Shown: positions 23,311 through 34,670, counted from the first letter of the stretch. The stretch: DNA of 64,000 nucleotides from Pegea sp. RAD2-039 (GCA_034620365.1 JAQGEQ010000255.1:744001-808000); one strand, 5' to 3'. Notes: generated by a model not told the origin, from the sequence alone. Translations and numbers: made by a program.

Positions 23311-23490
23311 TTATATATATATAAATGCAAATGAGAGTGCTTAAAGAGAGCACATCTCGCTAACACACATTCTCACAAGTTTTTTTAATGGTTTTTTTAG
23401 GAGTTTTAAAAATATGTCTCCACCTGGGGTCGAACCCGGTACTTTCTAGCTAGAAAGTAGGTGTGGTAACTGCTTCGCCACCAAGCAGGA
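23311..23490 (-). mobile_element. tRNA-derived SINE with LINE-like 3' tail
   Basis: Read on the minus strand, the head starts CCTGCTTGGTGGCGAAGCAG. It carries box A (TGGCGAAGCAGT) and a perfect box B (GGTTCGACCCC, plus positions 23426-23436), so it keeps an internal pol III promoter. A body of about 50 nt leads into TGTGAGAATGTGTGTTAGCGAGATGTGCTC-type sequence and GCATTTATATATATA. That 3' segment is the one found at the ends of the LINE copies in this window, so the SINE probably uses that LINE's machinery. The element is absent from the matching place in block B (about 43190-43205), so it inserted after the duplication or was lost from B. Confidence 0.8.
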
Positions 23491-24479
23491 AAGAATTTAA
23501 ACAATTTACAAAAATTATTTCTTTAAGGCAACACTGAATCCTTTTTAAAAGTAAAAAAAGTCATTAGCTTGATTAGCTGAAACTATAAAACTATAATAAT
23601 TCACTGCAAATAAGAGTATAACGAAGCAAATCAGAAAAAAATCAACATATGGTTTTCCATCATTTTTCAAATAACAACGTAGAGGGTTAGCAACAATATT
23701 TACTTATTCTCGTCAATATTGAACCGTTGTTTTGAACTTAATTTCACCTTAAATTAAGTTAATATGTTTTTACATTAACTTACTAGAAAGTTAATTCTAA
23801 CATAATGATGACAGCAAAAAACCTCATGTCAGAGAAATTGATGGTCAATGCAAAAATACTTAAAATAATAAAACAAGTTTTGTCTGAGTTTGCTGTTGGT
23901 AGGTTAGCAAAAAAAATCAAAAATTGTGTTTCTACTATTATATATAACAAAATTCAGAAATTTGTAATAAAGTAAATCTGCTACGTCAGCTCATATATAT
24001 TTTTATTATTAAAAGTGTCTCACAAACTTTGGAAAAAAGTCAATTAGAGAAAAAGAATTTTCAAGAAATATTAGTCTTTCATTGGACGATAATCTTGAAA
24101 CACTTTCTCAATAGTTTAAAACTTAAATTACCACAAGTTTGTTGAAGTAAATTTGAAACTTGACTAAAAACATTTTCAGTTACCTTTCTTAAAGGGAAGA
24201 ATTAATCAGTTTTTATTGATACATGTTAGATTTTAATAACATATTAAAAAAACTTAAAAAGTTTTTTAAAAAGAATTAAACTCAATTGGCATAATCATTA
24301 GAAACAAAATTATAACTAAACAAACATATTGTTTTAGATTTCTTTTATGACTAAAATTAAATAAACTGAACTATTAAAAATTTTGAATTATTAGAATAAC
24401 TTTCATTATAAGTTTTCATTTCCAAAAACATATAAAAACTGATCAACAACTCATACAATAACAAGAATAATTAATTTCA

Positions 24480-24760
24480 GCTAAAATTTAAGAAAAAAGC
24501 AAAAACTTAAGTAAAAGTTCAAAAGCACGTGACCTATCAAAATTCATTTTTATTAAAACTTTTAATTTAATCTAATTAAGGATTTTATTTAAACAATATA
24601 AAATTATCTGTAACTATTAAAGTTATTACGTCATATAGCTTTCTATTCTAAGAGCTTACAGTAAGTTTGACCAGTGGAACTCAATTCTCTCGGTTACCAA
24701 AATTAAGATTAAAACAATTTAGTACAAGATTACATTTAAGAAAGTACAGTGCGAATAGAG
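24480..24760. promoter_or_regulatory. Nearly invariant noncoding block (A copy)
   Basis: About 280 bp with only about four differences from 44116-44398, far fewer than in neighbouring spacer or in the zinc-finger coding exons. It includes an E-box (AGCACGTGACC), a half CRE (TTACGTCATA) and GACCAGTGGAACTC. It may be a shared regulatory element or a recent gene-conversion tract. Confidence 0.45.
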
Positions 24761-25077
24761 GTTAGTTTTAACAAAAATTTACAAACATTGTAATAATTTA
24801 AAAAAAATTAATGTAGTTACCACTTTAGACGTCAGCAAGTAGAAGTTTTAAGTATCTTCTCTGTTTTGTATTCACTCAACTTGATAAAAAGATTCTTTAA
24901 GGAGTCAATTATTCCGCTGTAAATGCAAGAGAAAAATGAACAACTTAGTCAAGCTAAGCCATAAAACTGAATAAATTTTACACATAACAGGCATAAATAA
25001 TATTTTAATTTAAAAAAGATAATAATATGTTTTTCTCTCGTTATGATAATAATATAATCGAGAGTTATCTACAGTAG

Positions 25078-25085
25078 TGACGTCA
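25078..25085. promoter_or_regulatory. Palindromic CRE (TGACGTCA)
   Basis: In the spacer of block A, in context TAGTGACGTCATCTAGTC; conserved at 44722 in block B. Confidence 0.45.
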
Positions 25086-25796
25086 TCTAGTCTGGAAATT
25101 TTTATTTATTTAAAAAATTAATAAATTATTTTTTTGTATGATTTAAACCTAAATTATATTTTATATATCTACTTTACCTCTGTTATAAAGTCTATTAGAA
25201 AATAATAATGACATTATAAGCAAAAATAACTGGAAAAAAAAAGTTAAAAAAGCTAATGTCAAAATATAATTCAAAACAATAATAAAGTCTGGTGCACCAC
25301 TGCTGCTTGAAGATAATAAAATCAACTATCAATTTAAATATTAACTAATCACTAATTACTTATTACTTTTTTAATAAAGAGAATATTTTTTATATTTTTA
25401 TAAATTTGGATAAAACTAGAATTTCGAAAATCTCTTCAAGTTGAGGAATTTTTACAAATGAAGTGATCTTTATCTTTCAACAGATTTAGGTGGTGTAATG
25501 TTTTATCAATTTCCAATTATTCCTGGTAATAAAAATGCTAGGAGATCAGAATTTCTTATTTATTTTAAAACTAGTTGTTGTTGGGTTAAAATTATAAGAT
25601 GTATTGATGGAAGCATATGTGAAAAACTAAATTGAGTTGCCAATAATTAAGTAATCGGTCAATAGTTTAGTACTCAACATAATCTTATCAAAGTTGATGC
25701 TAAATACCAAAATGACATTGAACATTTAAAACTGCTTGATTTAATATAAATATAGATGTGATATTTCTATTTTTAAAAGTTGGTTGATTATGATAA

Positions 25797-25804
25797 TGAC
25801 GTCA
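25797..25804. promoter_or_regulatory. Palindromic CRE (TGACGTCA)
   Basis: 43 nt upstream of the candidate exon at 25847; conserved at 46269 in block B with the same spacing. Confidence 0.45.
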
Positions 25805-25846
25805 TTGTTAAGTAAACTGATACTTATTTTTAATTTAATATAACAG

Positions 25847-25887
25847 AAACAAAGAAACTGAAGAAACCTGTGGCATTACAAGAAAAG
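25847..25887 (+). other. Candidate 41-nt exon, perfectly conserved between blocks
   Basis: Bounded by ATAACAG| and GAAAAG|GTAAATC and identical over all 41 nt to 46319-46359. One frame is open (KKLKKPVALQEK). A second acceptor, CTGTCTTTAG, lies about 30 nt upstream of the 7TM start codon, so this is most simply a 5' untranslated exon of the receptor gene. It could instead be a coding exon of an unrecognised gene. Confidence 0.45.
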
Positions 25888-26404
25888 GTAAATCATATTT
25901 ATAAACAAGATATTACAAAAAGGTTTTTAATATGATGTAGTGACAGAGATCGAAAAATAATTCTAAACTGAGGTTACCCTACAAAAAATAAGTTCTCAGT
26001 TAGGTTGATTTTTAGCGATGCACCTCCAGGCATTAGTTAATTTTTACAATCTTTAAAACTATCATTGAAATAAATGAATTTATACTAAAGTTAGAATGAT
26101 AGCCTCCAAATGAAATGACTGGTATGTCACTAGTAGGTACAGCTTATCTAGTAGATTGTCTGTAAACAGACTTAAGCTTTATTGTATCTTTCTAGAAAAT
26201 AGAACTTTAAACAGCAGAGTTGTATTCTAATTTTGTAATCAGGCAAACTTTTGTATTTAGTATAAACTAGTATTACAAAGAAACAAGTAAGATTAAAGCT
26301 ATCTTATTCAAATTGTGATAAATCAGTATTTATTAATTCATAAATTATAATTCTGGTGATTTATAAATTTTATTTTACATTTGAAAGAATTTTCTACTCT
26401 TACT

Positions 26405-26985
26405 TGTAATCAGTCAGTAGTTTTTCCATTATTTTTTATATCTTTGTTTTGTGTAAATTCCAAAACTAGTTTATTGGCACATAAATTATATTTTAAGCTA
26501 GTAATTTAAGTTTCATTTAGCTTATACAAGTTTCTAGCGGCATTGCTTGGAAATATTCAAATATTACGTGGCTGTGCTTATAATTTAAATGAAACTTCAG
26601 TTAAATGCCTCAAAACAGTTTATAACTGTTGTAAACAATATGAAAATTCCATGAGTGTATAATATAACTCATAGTTACTTGTAAGCTTTCTAAGGCGTGT
26701 CAGCAATGAACTAGTTTAGAGAAAACGGGTTTTCCAGGCTGGAAAGTAGAATAATTTTATTTATCTTTTCGAGTCTAAGATTCTAAATGATTAATCTGAA
26801 CTCCAATTGAGTACTGAGGGACATTTTAGTATACTAGTAACTACTCGTTATTTTAAAGATTCAACTAAAATTATATGTTTTTCTTTTAAAATCTAATTGA
26901 TCAGCTTGTATAAATAAAAAATTATATTTGCTGAGATTTACAAGATTCTAGTTTACCTTTGAAATCATTTTTTAGTACTACTTAT
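26405..26985 (+). repeat. Upstream repeat unit, block A
   Basis: Corresponds to the first of two diverged tandem units present in block B (46866-47450 and 47452-47850). Shared words include GTGCTTATAATTTAAAT and AACAGTTTATAA. Block A has only the start of the second unit. Confidence 0.55.
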
Positions 26986-27184
26986 AACTAGTCAACAGTT
27001 TTTACATTTGTCAGCAAAGTTTTAATTTTTATTTTCCATTTTTAGTAAGTTTTGCTAATTAAACATTGTAGGATGTAATATTTGAACCACTTCTACTTGT
27101 ATTAGAAATATTAGCAACTACAAATAATTCTTATAATTTCTTCATCTGTCTTTAGGTTTTTGTTCAATAAAAGGATATTGAAAT

Positions 27185-28072
27185 ATGAATTCTACACATT
27201 CTAATAGGACCTTGAGAAGAATTCAAGATTTGGGGGTTTACAAGTATATTCTTGAATTGACCAACATTGTCTTTTTGATTCTTACAATTTGGTTAACTGT
27301 CTCTTTCAAGCTTTACATGATTAAGAAAGTCGCTACAAACAAAAGTAAAAAATCGTTGAAAAAATTGCTAAATTTAACATTTTTGATTTGTATCTTTAAT
27401 CTTATAAGATTGGTTTTAACTCAAGCTACTTTTTTTATTGGTCGCTTTGCTGAGATAAATGATATTGGAAACAACTTGTGCAACATAACGATAAAGATAT
27501 CTTCTCTGGAGTTGGCTTTCTGCTATTTGCCTATGAACAGTTTTTTTTGGTTAAGACAAAAGATTGTTTGTAAGAAATCAACATTGAAAATAGAAACGAT
27601 TAAAACAATAAAATTGTTGAGCAACATGACTTTCCTGATCTTCAGCGTGGTTTTATTTTCGTTCCTTCTTATTGTACTTATTTTAGAAGATTATGAAATG
27701 TCAATTGCCGGATGTATAGCAGTTAAACAGCGTAGTGGACATAACTGGTATTCTTACATTGGAGTGAGTTTCTGTATTGTCTTTCATCTAATCATTTTTT
27801 TTCTGTTTGTCTACCCATTCATGGCTCGTCGACGAAACTCTAAAAAGAATAAAAAAGTGACAGATGCCTTAATCATATCGATGCGAACAATGGTTCTTTT
27901 CACGTTGCTGTCCATTATTACTTTTGTACTAAGAATTTTGTTGATTCCTGATTTTTACCCTGTTTGTTTCTTGACAACTTCCTTAAATGTTGTCTTTTTC
28001 TTTAAGCTAATTGTTATTTTAACTTCTTTTGAAGAATACCCGAAAATCTTTCTATCAGCGTCTCGTAATTGA
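27185..28072 (+). CDS. Seven-transmembrane receptor-like protein, copy A
   Basis: Uninterrupted 295-residue frame. Seven hydrophobic segments fall at about 21-45, 61-86, 98-122, 143-167, 188-212, 228-254 and 258-281. The N-terminus is short and extracellular with two N-glycosylation sequons (N2, N7). Cys99 at the start of TM3 and Cys177 in loop 2 are placed for the disulfide typical of GPCRs. The end of TM3 reads FWLRQK rather than DRY. Loop 3 is very basic (ARRRNSKKNKK), as expected on the cytoplasmic side. TM7 lacks NPxxY. I infer an orphan, lineage-specific GPCR-like family with unknown ligand. Compared with copy B it has lost 6 nt near the end and has TGA where B has CGA, which removes the last residues. 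An upstream AG (CTGTCTTTAG) suggests a spliced 5' UTR. Confidence 0.75.
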   Translation: MNSTHSNRTLRRIQDLGVYKYILELTNIVFLILTIWLTVSFKLYMIKKVATNKSKKSLKKLLNLTFLICIFNLIRLVLTQATFFIGRFAEINDIGNNLCNITIKISSLELAFCYLPMNSFFWLRQKIVCKKSTLKIETIKTIKLLSNMTFLIFSVVLFSFLLIVLILEDYEMSIAGCIAVKQRSGHNWYSYIGVSFCIVFHLIIFFLFVYPFMARRRNSKKNKKVTDALIISMRTMVLFTLLSIITFVLRILLIPDFYPVCFLTTSLNVVFFFKLIVILTSFEEYPKIFLSASRN

Positions 28073-28730
28073 GATAAACACTCCCATGAAATTTAAAGAA
28101 GTTTATATCTTGTTTTTTTTCTTATTCATATATACTTGTAACTGTGTATTATTTTCTATAAAGTTCTTTTTTTTTCTATGGAAGAGCTGTATAACGTATC
28201 ATTTAGAATCAGACAAATAGTTAACTAAATAATTTCTGTTGTAAAAACTGATATAAAGTGAAACACTACTATATACATTTTTCTGCGTTGATTTAATAAA
28301 CTTTCTTTTCAAAAATATGTTCAGTAAATTTTGAAAATGTTTATTTCTCTTTAAGACTAAAAGCTCAGAAAATATTTCTTAGTGTTTTTTGTCTGTTAAA
28401 TTTTAACAGTAGTTCTTTAAGATTAGAATAAAAAGTTAAACTTCTAAGACTTTCGTCATACAGTTGTTTTTTTTTAGCTAGTAAAATTACTTGTTAGAGC
28501 CTCTTTAAAATTGTGAAAGTGTTTACACTATTGCTTGATATTGATTCTTTAACAAATGTCAAACTATCGGGTCACTTTTTGTACTTTGCAAGTTTATTGA
28601 GATTAAAAAAACAATTATTGTAAAGAAGTCATTTGTTTTCATTTAATTAAAAGTAGCTTATTTTTGTAATTTAGAAATACAGCTTTACTTCAAAGTCAGA
28701 AGCAAAACAAAGTATATTACTAAATATATA

Positions 28731-29363
28731 GTATATATAGTATATATAGGTATATATAAGTATATATAGTATATATAGTATATATAGTATATATAGTATA
28801 TATAGTATATATAGTATATATAGTATATATAGTATATATAGTATATATAGTATATATAGTATATATAGTATAGTATATATATAGTATATATAGTATATAT
28901 AGTATATATAGTATATATAGTATATATAGTATATATAGTATATATAGTATATATAGTATATATAGTATATATAGTATATATAGTATATATAGTATGTATA
29001 GTATATATAGTATATATAGTATATATAGTATATATAGTAAATATAGTATATATAGTATATATAGTATATATAGTATATATAGTAAATATAGTATATATAG
29101 TATATATAGTAAATATAGTATATATAGTATATATAGTATATATAGTATATATAGTATATATAGTATATATAGTATATATAGTATATATAGTATATATATA
29201 TATAGTATATATAGTATATATATATATAGTATATATAGTATATATAGTATATATAGTATATATAGTATATATAGTATATATAGTATATATAGTATATATA
29301 GTATATGTAGTATATATAGTATATATAGTATATATAGTATATATAGTATATATAGTATATATA
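28731..29363. repeat. Minisatellite, 9-bp unit GTATATATA, about 70 copies
   Basis: Nearly perfect period-9 array over about 630 bp. Variants are GTAAATATA (for example near 29037, 29082 and 29110), one GTATGTATA, one GTATATGTA and two short TATATA insertions that shift the register. Because the period is a multiple of three and lacks in-frame stops, long tripeptide-repeat frames open on both strands. These are artefacts. Confidence 0.95.
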
Positions 29364-30480
29364 AGCAAAATTTGTAACAGAAAACATTTCAGTAGTTCTC
29401 AAAGCTTGCAGCAGTGAACAATTACATAGATTACTAATACTACAGAAAAGGAAAACATCACAGTTTAAAAATGGCAATGTTGGCAATATTATAACGGTCC
29501 TGCTTCTGCTTGACCAACATGAATGACACTGACATGACAATGTGTGATGGCAGATGGTTTCAAGCAAAAATTGTGTGGAATGAGTAACAATTTGCACTGA
29601 TTAAAGTATCAGGTGATATAGGCTTATTAAGATAAAATCAGTGTCGTTTGAGTTTAAAAAAATTAAGAAAAGTACTAATGCATTAGAAATCAACAATTTT
29701 AGTACCAATTAAATTGTGGAAAGTTTCGAAAAAAGAATTATGTCGTACTTAATCTATCAAATTTCTAAATTATCTGAATTTAAAAAGCATAGACAGTGTT
29801 TGTAACTATCTTTTTAATATTAAGTTCCCATTAGAATCGATTTGTTGAAATCACCAACTTATTATAACATACATGCACTAGCATTGTATTCAAGGTTTAG
29901 ATGTACAATCAATTTGAAGAGACAGATAAATAAATATTTAACCTTAAAATAGTAATATGATAGGTTAATGCCAAGGTCTACGACCGAAGATTTTGGTTAA
30001 GTGATAAATCTTTTGATAAAAAATTTGTTTTAAGATTTTGCAGATGGCTTACGGGAGAACACTGTTTCTGCAGTGATATTATCTTCAAAAAAAATATGTA
30101 TAAAGTAAGCAGAAACATTTAAGAACAAAAACATTTAAAAAGCTACGAACTATGCAGGTAAAATAATAAGTAATAAATTTACACTAATTAGTAAATTGTT
30201 TGTTATTTCAGAATACTTTATTAACATTGTAATTGCAACAAAAGAAACTAATCTTATTAATATTAAAGCTATTTAAACTAAATTTCTTACAATAATACTA
30301 GCCTTAAACTTTATGTAAAAAGTTTGGGTTTGGATGGCCTGTGGGAATTACGTAAGCTGTAGAAAAAACTCACAGAGCTCCAAGCTAAATCTCTGTTGTT
30401 TTCAACGAAACTGTTTGCCTGAATTGATCTGGTCGAGTTTTTTCTTCCATGCGTAATATAATTGTGCAGTTTTCTAGATA
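29364..30480 (-). mobile_element. Decayed LINE 3' part in unit X1
   Basis: Minus-strand LINE sequence. It includes the conserved ...CATTGTCATGTCAGTGTCATTC... and TTGGTCAAGCAGAAGCAGGA segments (complement at about 29493-29550) and, higher up, a stretch matching the reverse-transcriptase end (complement of AAGGTCTACGACCGAAGATT at about 29972-29992). The terminal tail is missing because the minisatellite directly abuts the 3' UTR. Confidence 0.6.
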
Positions 30481-31389
30481 ATTTTTTTTAGTTTTTGATA
30501 TTCATTAAATAAGAAATAGGAACTCTTTATTTTGTACATAAAAAAGTATGTATTGTATTAAAGTTGTTCATAATTTTTTAGGAAAATGAAAAAAAGCAAA
30601 ATAAAATTTTAGCACGAATTACAATTTTGATGGTCCTCTAAACAAAGATTTCGTCTCTTTTCAAAAGTTTTAACTCAATAACGGTCCTTATAGATGAATT
30701 AGTAATAAAAAATTGATTATTGCAGTAAATTTTAATGAAATTCCAGAAACAATTAGAAATGTTGAAAGTCTGTAAAAGTAGTCATATTCATATTCAAGAA
30801 AATAGTGCTGAATATGAAATATGTGGATTTCCATAGTTAACAGCAAAACTTAGTATTTAGCAAAAGAATAAACAATAGTGAACGTTTAAATTTATACCTA
30901 AAGTAACTAATTTTTCTCCTTGTAGGTATAAGAAGTCGTACAATTTATAAATGTTAAGATAGAATCCTTTTTTCTATGTGTGTAAAGAAAAACTTTGTTT
31001 CTGGTCTCTTCTAATATGTCTGTAATAAGCTAATTTTAAATATTTTTGTAACTATACAATGTTTCATAAATATTAGTTCAAATACTGTTTAATATACATC
31101 CCTTAAAGAGTCAGTTAAAAGGTTAGCTTATATATTTTTTTCAAAACTACTAATACAAACTCTGAAAGAGTTGTGTCACGTACTTACTAGCTAAATTAAG
31201 TTGTTAATAAAATTTATCTTTCTTTTTAAAATATAACTAACCTAAAGTTACATCACATATTTGTTTCTCTTTCAAACTAATAAACTAATGAATTAAAACA
31301 TTAACAAAGTGTTGTAAAAACCCTTTTAATGAAATCAAATCATAGTAATTAATCAAAATTTAAGTTTTGTTCAATAATCTTTCACGGTA

Positions 31390-34300
31390 GTTCTTCACGA
31401 TTAGGATAAAAAGTTAAAGTTCGAAGACTTTCGTATTAAGGTTGTTTTTTCAGCTAGTAAAATTACTTGTTAGAGCCTCTATAAAATTGTGAAAGTTTTC
31501 ACACCATTTCAGTTATTCACATTTATATAAATATTTATACAAAAGTTTAAACTATTTTATTAAGTTGTTTTGTTAATAAATTGGTTTAATCCATAAGTTA
31601 AAGTGGCTTGATTTACTTTGATGTTTCAAAGTTAGTGCACAAAACAGCCAGTGATAGTTAGATGCACAACCTCCATTAAATTTATTAACAAAAATTTTAT
31701 AGAAATACTTTTGTTTTTCTGATGAATATTTCTAGCAAAAGTAAAACTAAAAAATTGAAATGTTACTGGTCAGACCAATGTAGACTTTAAATAATTTTAA
31801 ATGAAAATTCACAAAAACTCAACTAGATTTCGAAAGACGTTTAACATACATTAATAATAAAAAGGATTATCATTTGTTAAAAGTTTTAAATACTTAATAC
31901 CATTAATAATCTAAAATATTTACGAACATGATCTTAGCACTTTTATGTGCTATCACAGTAAGAGCATACATAACCTTTATATCAACTGTGAGTTAGATAT
32001 TGATTCTTTAACAAGTGTCAAACTGTCGGGTCACTTTTTGTACCTTTGGAAGTTTATTGAGATTATGATAAAAAAATAATTATTGTAAAAAAGTCGTTTG
32101 TTTTGATTTAATTTAAAGTAGCTTATTTTTGTAATTCATGAATACAGCTTTACTTCAAAGTCAGAAGCAAAACTTAGTATATTACTAAATATATAGTATA
32201 TATAGTACTAGCTGCGTACAACTGAATAAATAAAACTAAATTCTGGTTTATAAAAACAGAATAAATTAACAAACATGTAAGTGTTGTACTGAATTTATAA
32301 GTATATATACAAAAATAAAATCTTTAAGAAATGAATTTTTCACTTTGGAAAAAAAATTATATAATAAAGAAAAGTAAATATTCAGAGTTTGTAATAACCA
32401 CCTGTTTGTATTTATTGATGTTTAATTGTTTCTAACAATAAGATGTGAGATGTTGAGTTAAGGAAGACTTCCATTTCACAAGACCAAGTTGGACATTAGA
32501 TAATAGATAGTCATCCACTAAATGCACATTTATTTAATTAGTATATTTGTTTATTTCAGTAAACGCGAAGAAGGGTGCCTGAAGAGAGAGCTTGCCGCTA
32601 CTACACATTCTCTAAAATATAATATATTAAGCTAGAAATATAGAAAGCAAAATTTGTAACACATAACATTTCAGTAGTTCTCAAAGCATGAAGCTGTGAA
32701 CAATTACATAGATTATTAATAATATAGAAAAGAAAAAAATCATGGTTTGAAAATGGCAATGTTGGCAATATTATAACGGTCCTGCTTCTGCTTGACCAAC
32801 ATGAATGACACTGACATGACAATGTGTGATGGCAGATGGTTCCAAGCAAAAATTGTGTGAAATAAGTAAACATTTGCTTCGATTAACGTATCTGGTGATA
32901 TAGGCTTATTAAGATGTAATTGGTGTATTGTGAGTTGATAAAAAATGAAAGAAGTACTAATGCATTAGAAATCAACAAATTTAGTGTCAATTAAATTGTG
33001 GAAAGTTTCAAAAAAAGAGTTATGTCGTACTTAATCTTTCAAATTTCCGAAATATTTGAATTTAGAAATCTTAGACAGTGTTTATAAATATCGTAACTAA
33101 TATTAGGTTCCAATAGAATCAATTTTTAGTAATCACCAACTTATTATAACATACATGCACTAGCATTGTATAAAGGTTTAGACATACAATCAATTTGAAG
33201 AGATAGAAAAAGAAACATTTAACCTTAAAATAGTAATATGATACGTTAATGCCACGGTCTACGACCGAAGATTTTGATGGAATAATAAACCCATTGATAA
33301 AAAATTTTGTTTAAAGATTTTGCAGCTGGCATAAGGGCGAACGCCGTTTCTGCAGTGATATTATCTTCAAAATAAATATGTATAAAGTAAGCAGAAACAT
33401 TAACAACAAAAAAATTTATAAAGCTAAGAACTATGCAGGTAAAATAATAAGTAATAAAATTACACTAATTCATAAAGTGTATATTATTTAAGAATACTTT
33501 ATTAACATTGTAATTGTAACAAAAGAAACTAATCTTATTAATATTAAAGCCATATAAACGATGTTTCTTACAATAATATTAGCCTTAAACTTTATGTAAA
33601 AAGTTTGGGTTTGGATGGCCTGTGGGAATTACGTAAGCTGTAGAAAAAACTCACAAAGCTCCAGGCTGAATCTCTCTTGTTCTCAACGAAACTGTTTGCC
33701 TGAATTGATCATGTCAAGTTTTTTCTTCCTTGCGTAATATAATTGTGCAGCTTTCTAGATGATTTTTTATAGTTTTTGATATTCAGTTAATAAGAAATAG
33801 GAACTCTTTATTTTGTACATCATAAAAGTATGTATTGTATTAAAGTTGTTCATAATTATAAGGAAAATGAAAAAAAGCAAAATAAAATTTTAGCACGAAC
33901 TATAATTTTGATGGTCCTCTAAACAAAGATTTCGTCTCTTTTCAAAAGTTTTAATTAAATAACGGTCCTTATAGATGAATTAGTAATAAAAAATTTATTA
34001 TTGCAATAAATTTTAATAAAATTCCAGAAATAATTAGAAATGTTGAAAGTTTGTAAAAGTATTCATGTTCATATTCAAGAAAATAGGGCTGAATATGAAT
34101 TATGTGGATTTCCATAGTTAACAGCAAAACTTAGTATTTAGCAGTAGAATAAACAATAGTGAACGTTTAAATTTATACCTAAAGTAACTAATTTTTCTCC
34201 TTGTAAGTATAAGAAGTCGTACAATTTATAAATGTTAAGATAGAATCCTTTTTTCTATGTGTGTAAAGAAAAACTGTGTTTCTGGTCTCTTCTAATATGT

Positions 34301-34670
34301 CTGTAATAAGCTAATTTTAAATATTTTTGTAACTATATATTGTTTCATAAATATTAGTACAAATACTGTTTAATGTACATCCCTTAAAGAGTCAGTTAAA
34401 AGGTTAGCTTAGATATTTTTTGCAAAACTACTAATACAAACTCTGAAAGAGCAGTGTCACGTACTTACTAGCTAAATTAAGTTGTTAATTAAATTTATCT
34501 TTCTTTTTAAAATATAACTAACCTAAAGTTACATCACATATTTGTTTCTCTTTCAAACTAATAAACTAATGAATTAAAACATTAACAAAGTGTTGTAAAA
34601 ACCCTTTTAATGATATCAAATCATAGTAATTAATCAAAATTTAAGTTTTGTTCAATAATCTTTTACGGTA
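31390..34670. repeat. Tandem repeat unit X2 (about 3.3 kb)
   Basis: Direct repeat of X1 at high identity over most of its length. The minisatellite locus holds only about two TATATAGTA copies (32190-32206). In addition it holds about 430 bp (32207-32637) missing from X1, including the LINE tail. Confidence 0.7.
32545..33760 (-). mobile_element. Decayed LINE with intact 3' tail in unit X2
   Basis: Minus-strand element. Its tail reads as TTTATTTCAGTAAACGCG on the plus strand at about 32550-32570, followed by AAGGGTGCCTGAAGAGAGAG, the complement of the family's CTCTCTTCAGGCACCC. Further up lie the 3' UTR and reverse-transcriptase-end fragments shared with X1. The frame 32873-32601 has counterparts only in the LINE copies, so it is element sequence and not a host gene. 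Confidence 0.65.

Larger units (their letters stand above)
23491..25846. other. Head-to-head spacer, block A
   Basis: Noncoding DNA between the zinc-finger and 7TM genes. Large parts align closely with 43205-46318. It contains an E-box CACGTG at about 24525, ATTACGTCATA at about 24627 and a CRE at 25078. No exon was recognised apart from the candidate at 25847. Confidence 0.5.
17790..28400. repeat. Segmental duplication, block A
   Basis: This block is repeated in the same orientation and order at about 37860-49243. Order: CRE-containing flank, zinc-finger gene (minus), long head-to-head spacer, 7TM gene (plus), shared 3' flank ending near AGACTAAAAGCTC...TTTTTTGTCTGTTAA. Identity changes sharply along the block: noncoding patches are almost identical, the 7TM CDS is about 96% identical at protein level, and the last zinc-finger exon is far more diverged. 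The left edge is fuzzy; the right edge is clear at about 28400. Confidence 0.85.
28398..31390. repeat. Tandem repeat unit X1 (about 3 kb)
   Basis: First of a series of direct repeats. Landmarks: TTTTAACAGTAGTTCTT...GTTAGAGCCTC, then TGTCAAACTATCGGGTCACTTTTTG, a TATATAG array, a minus-strand LINE remnant, then CATCACATATTTGTTTCTC. The same order recurs at about 31390-34670 and 34670-35760. Only this unit has the expanded array. No gene was found in it. Confidence 0.7.

Noticed and set aside
28731-29363. Array considered as a CRISPR or telomere/centromere repeat
   Set aside because: The unit is 9 bp with no spacers, and it is a local expansion in one of three sister repeats in a eukaryotic genome.
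28671-29597. Long open frames on both strands across the TATATAG array (308, 227 and 127 codons)
   Set aside because: They arise because a stop-free 9-bp unit repeats; the product would be only Tyr/Ile/Thr or Tyr/Ser/Ile tripeptides, and the flanks are LINE sequence.
32601-32873. 90-codon minus-strand frame, similar to the start of the frame at 29597
   Set aside because: The similarity is nucleotide-level between LINE 3' regions of duplicated units; the frames have no domain and end differently.
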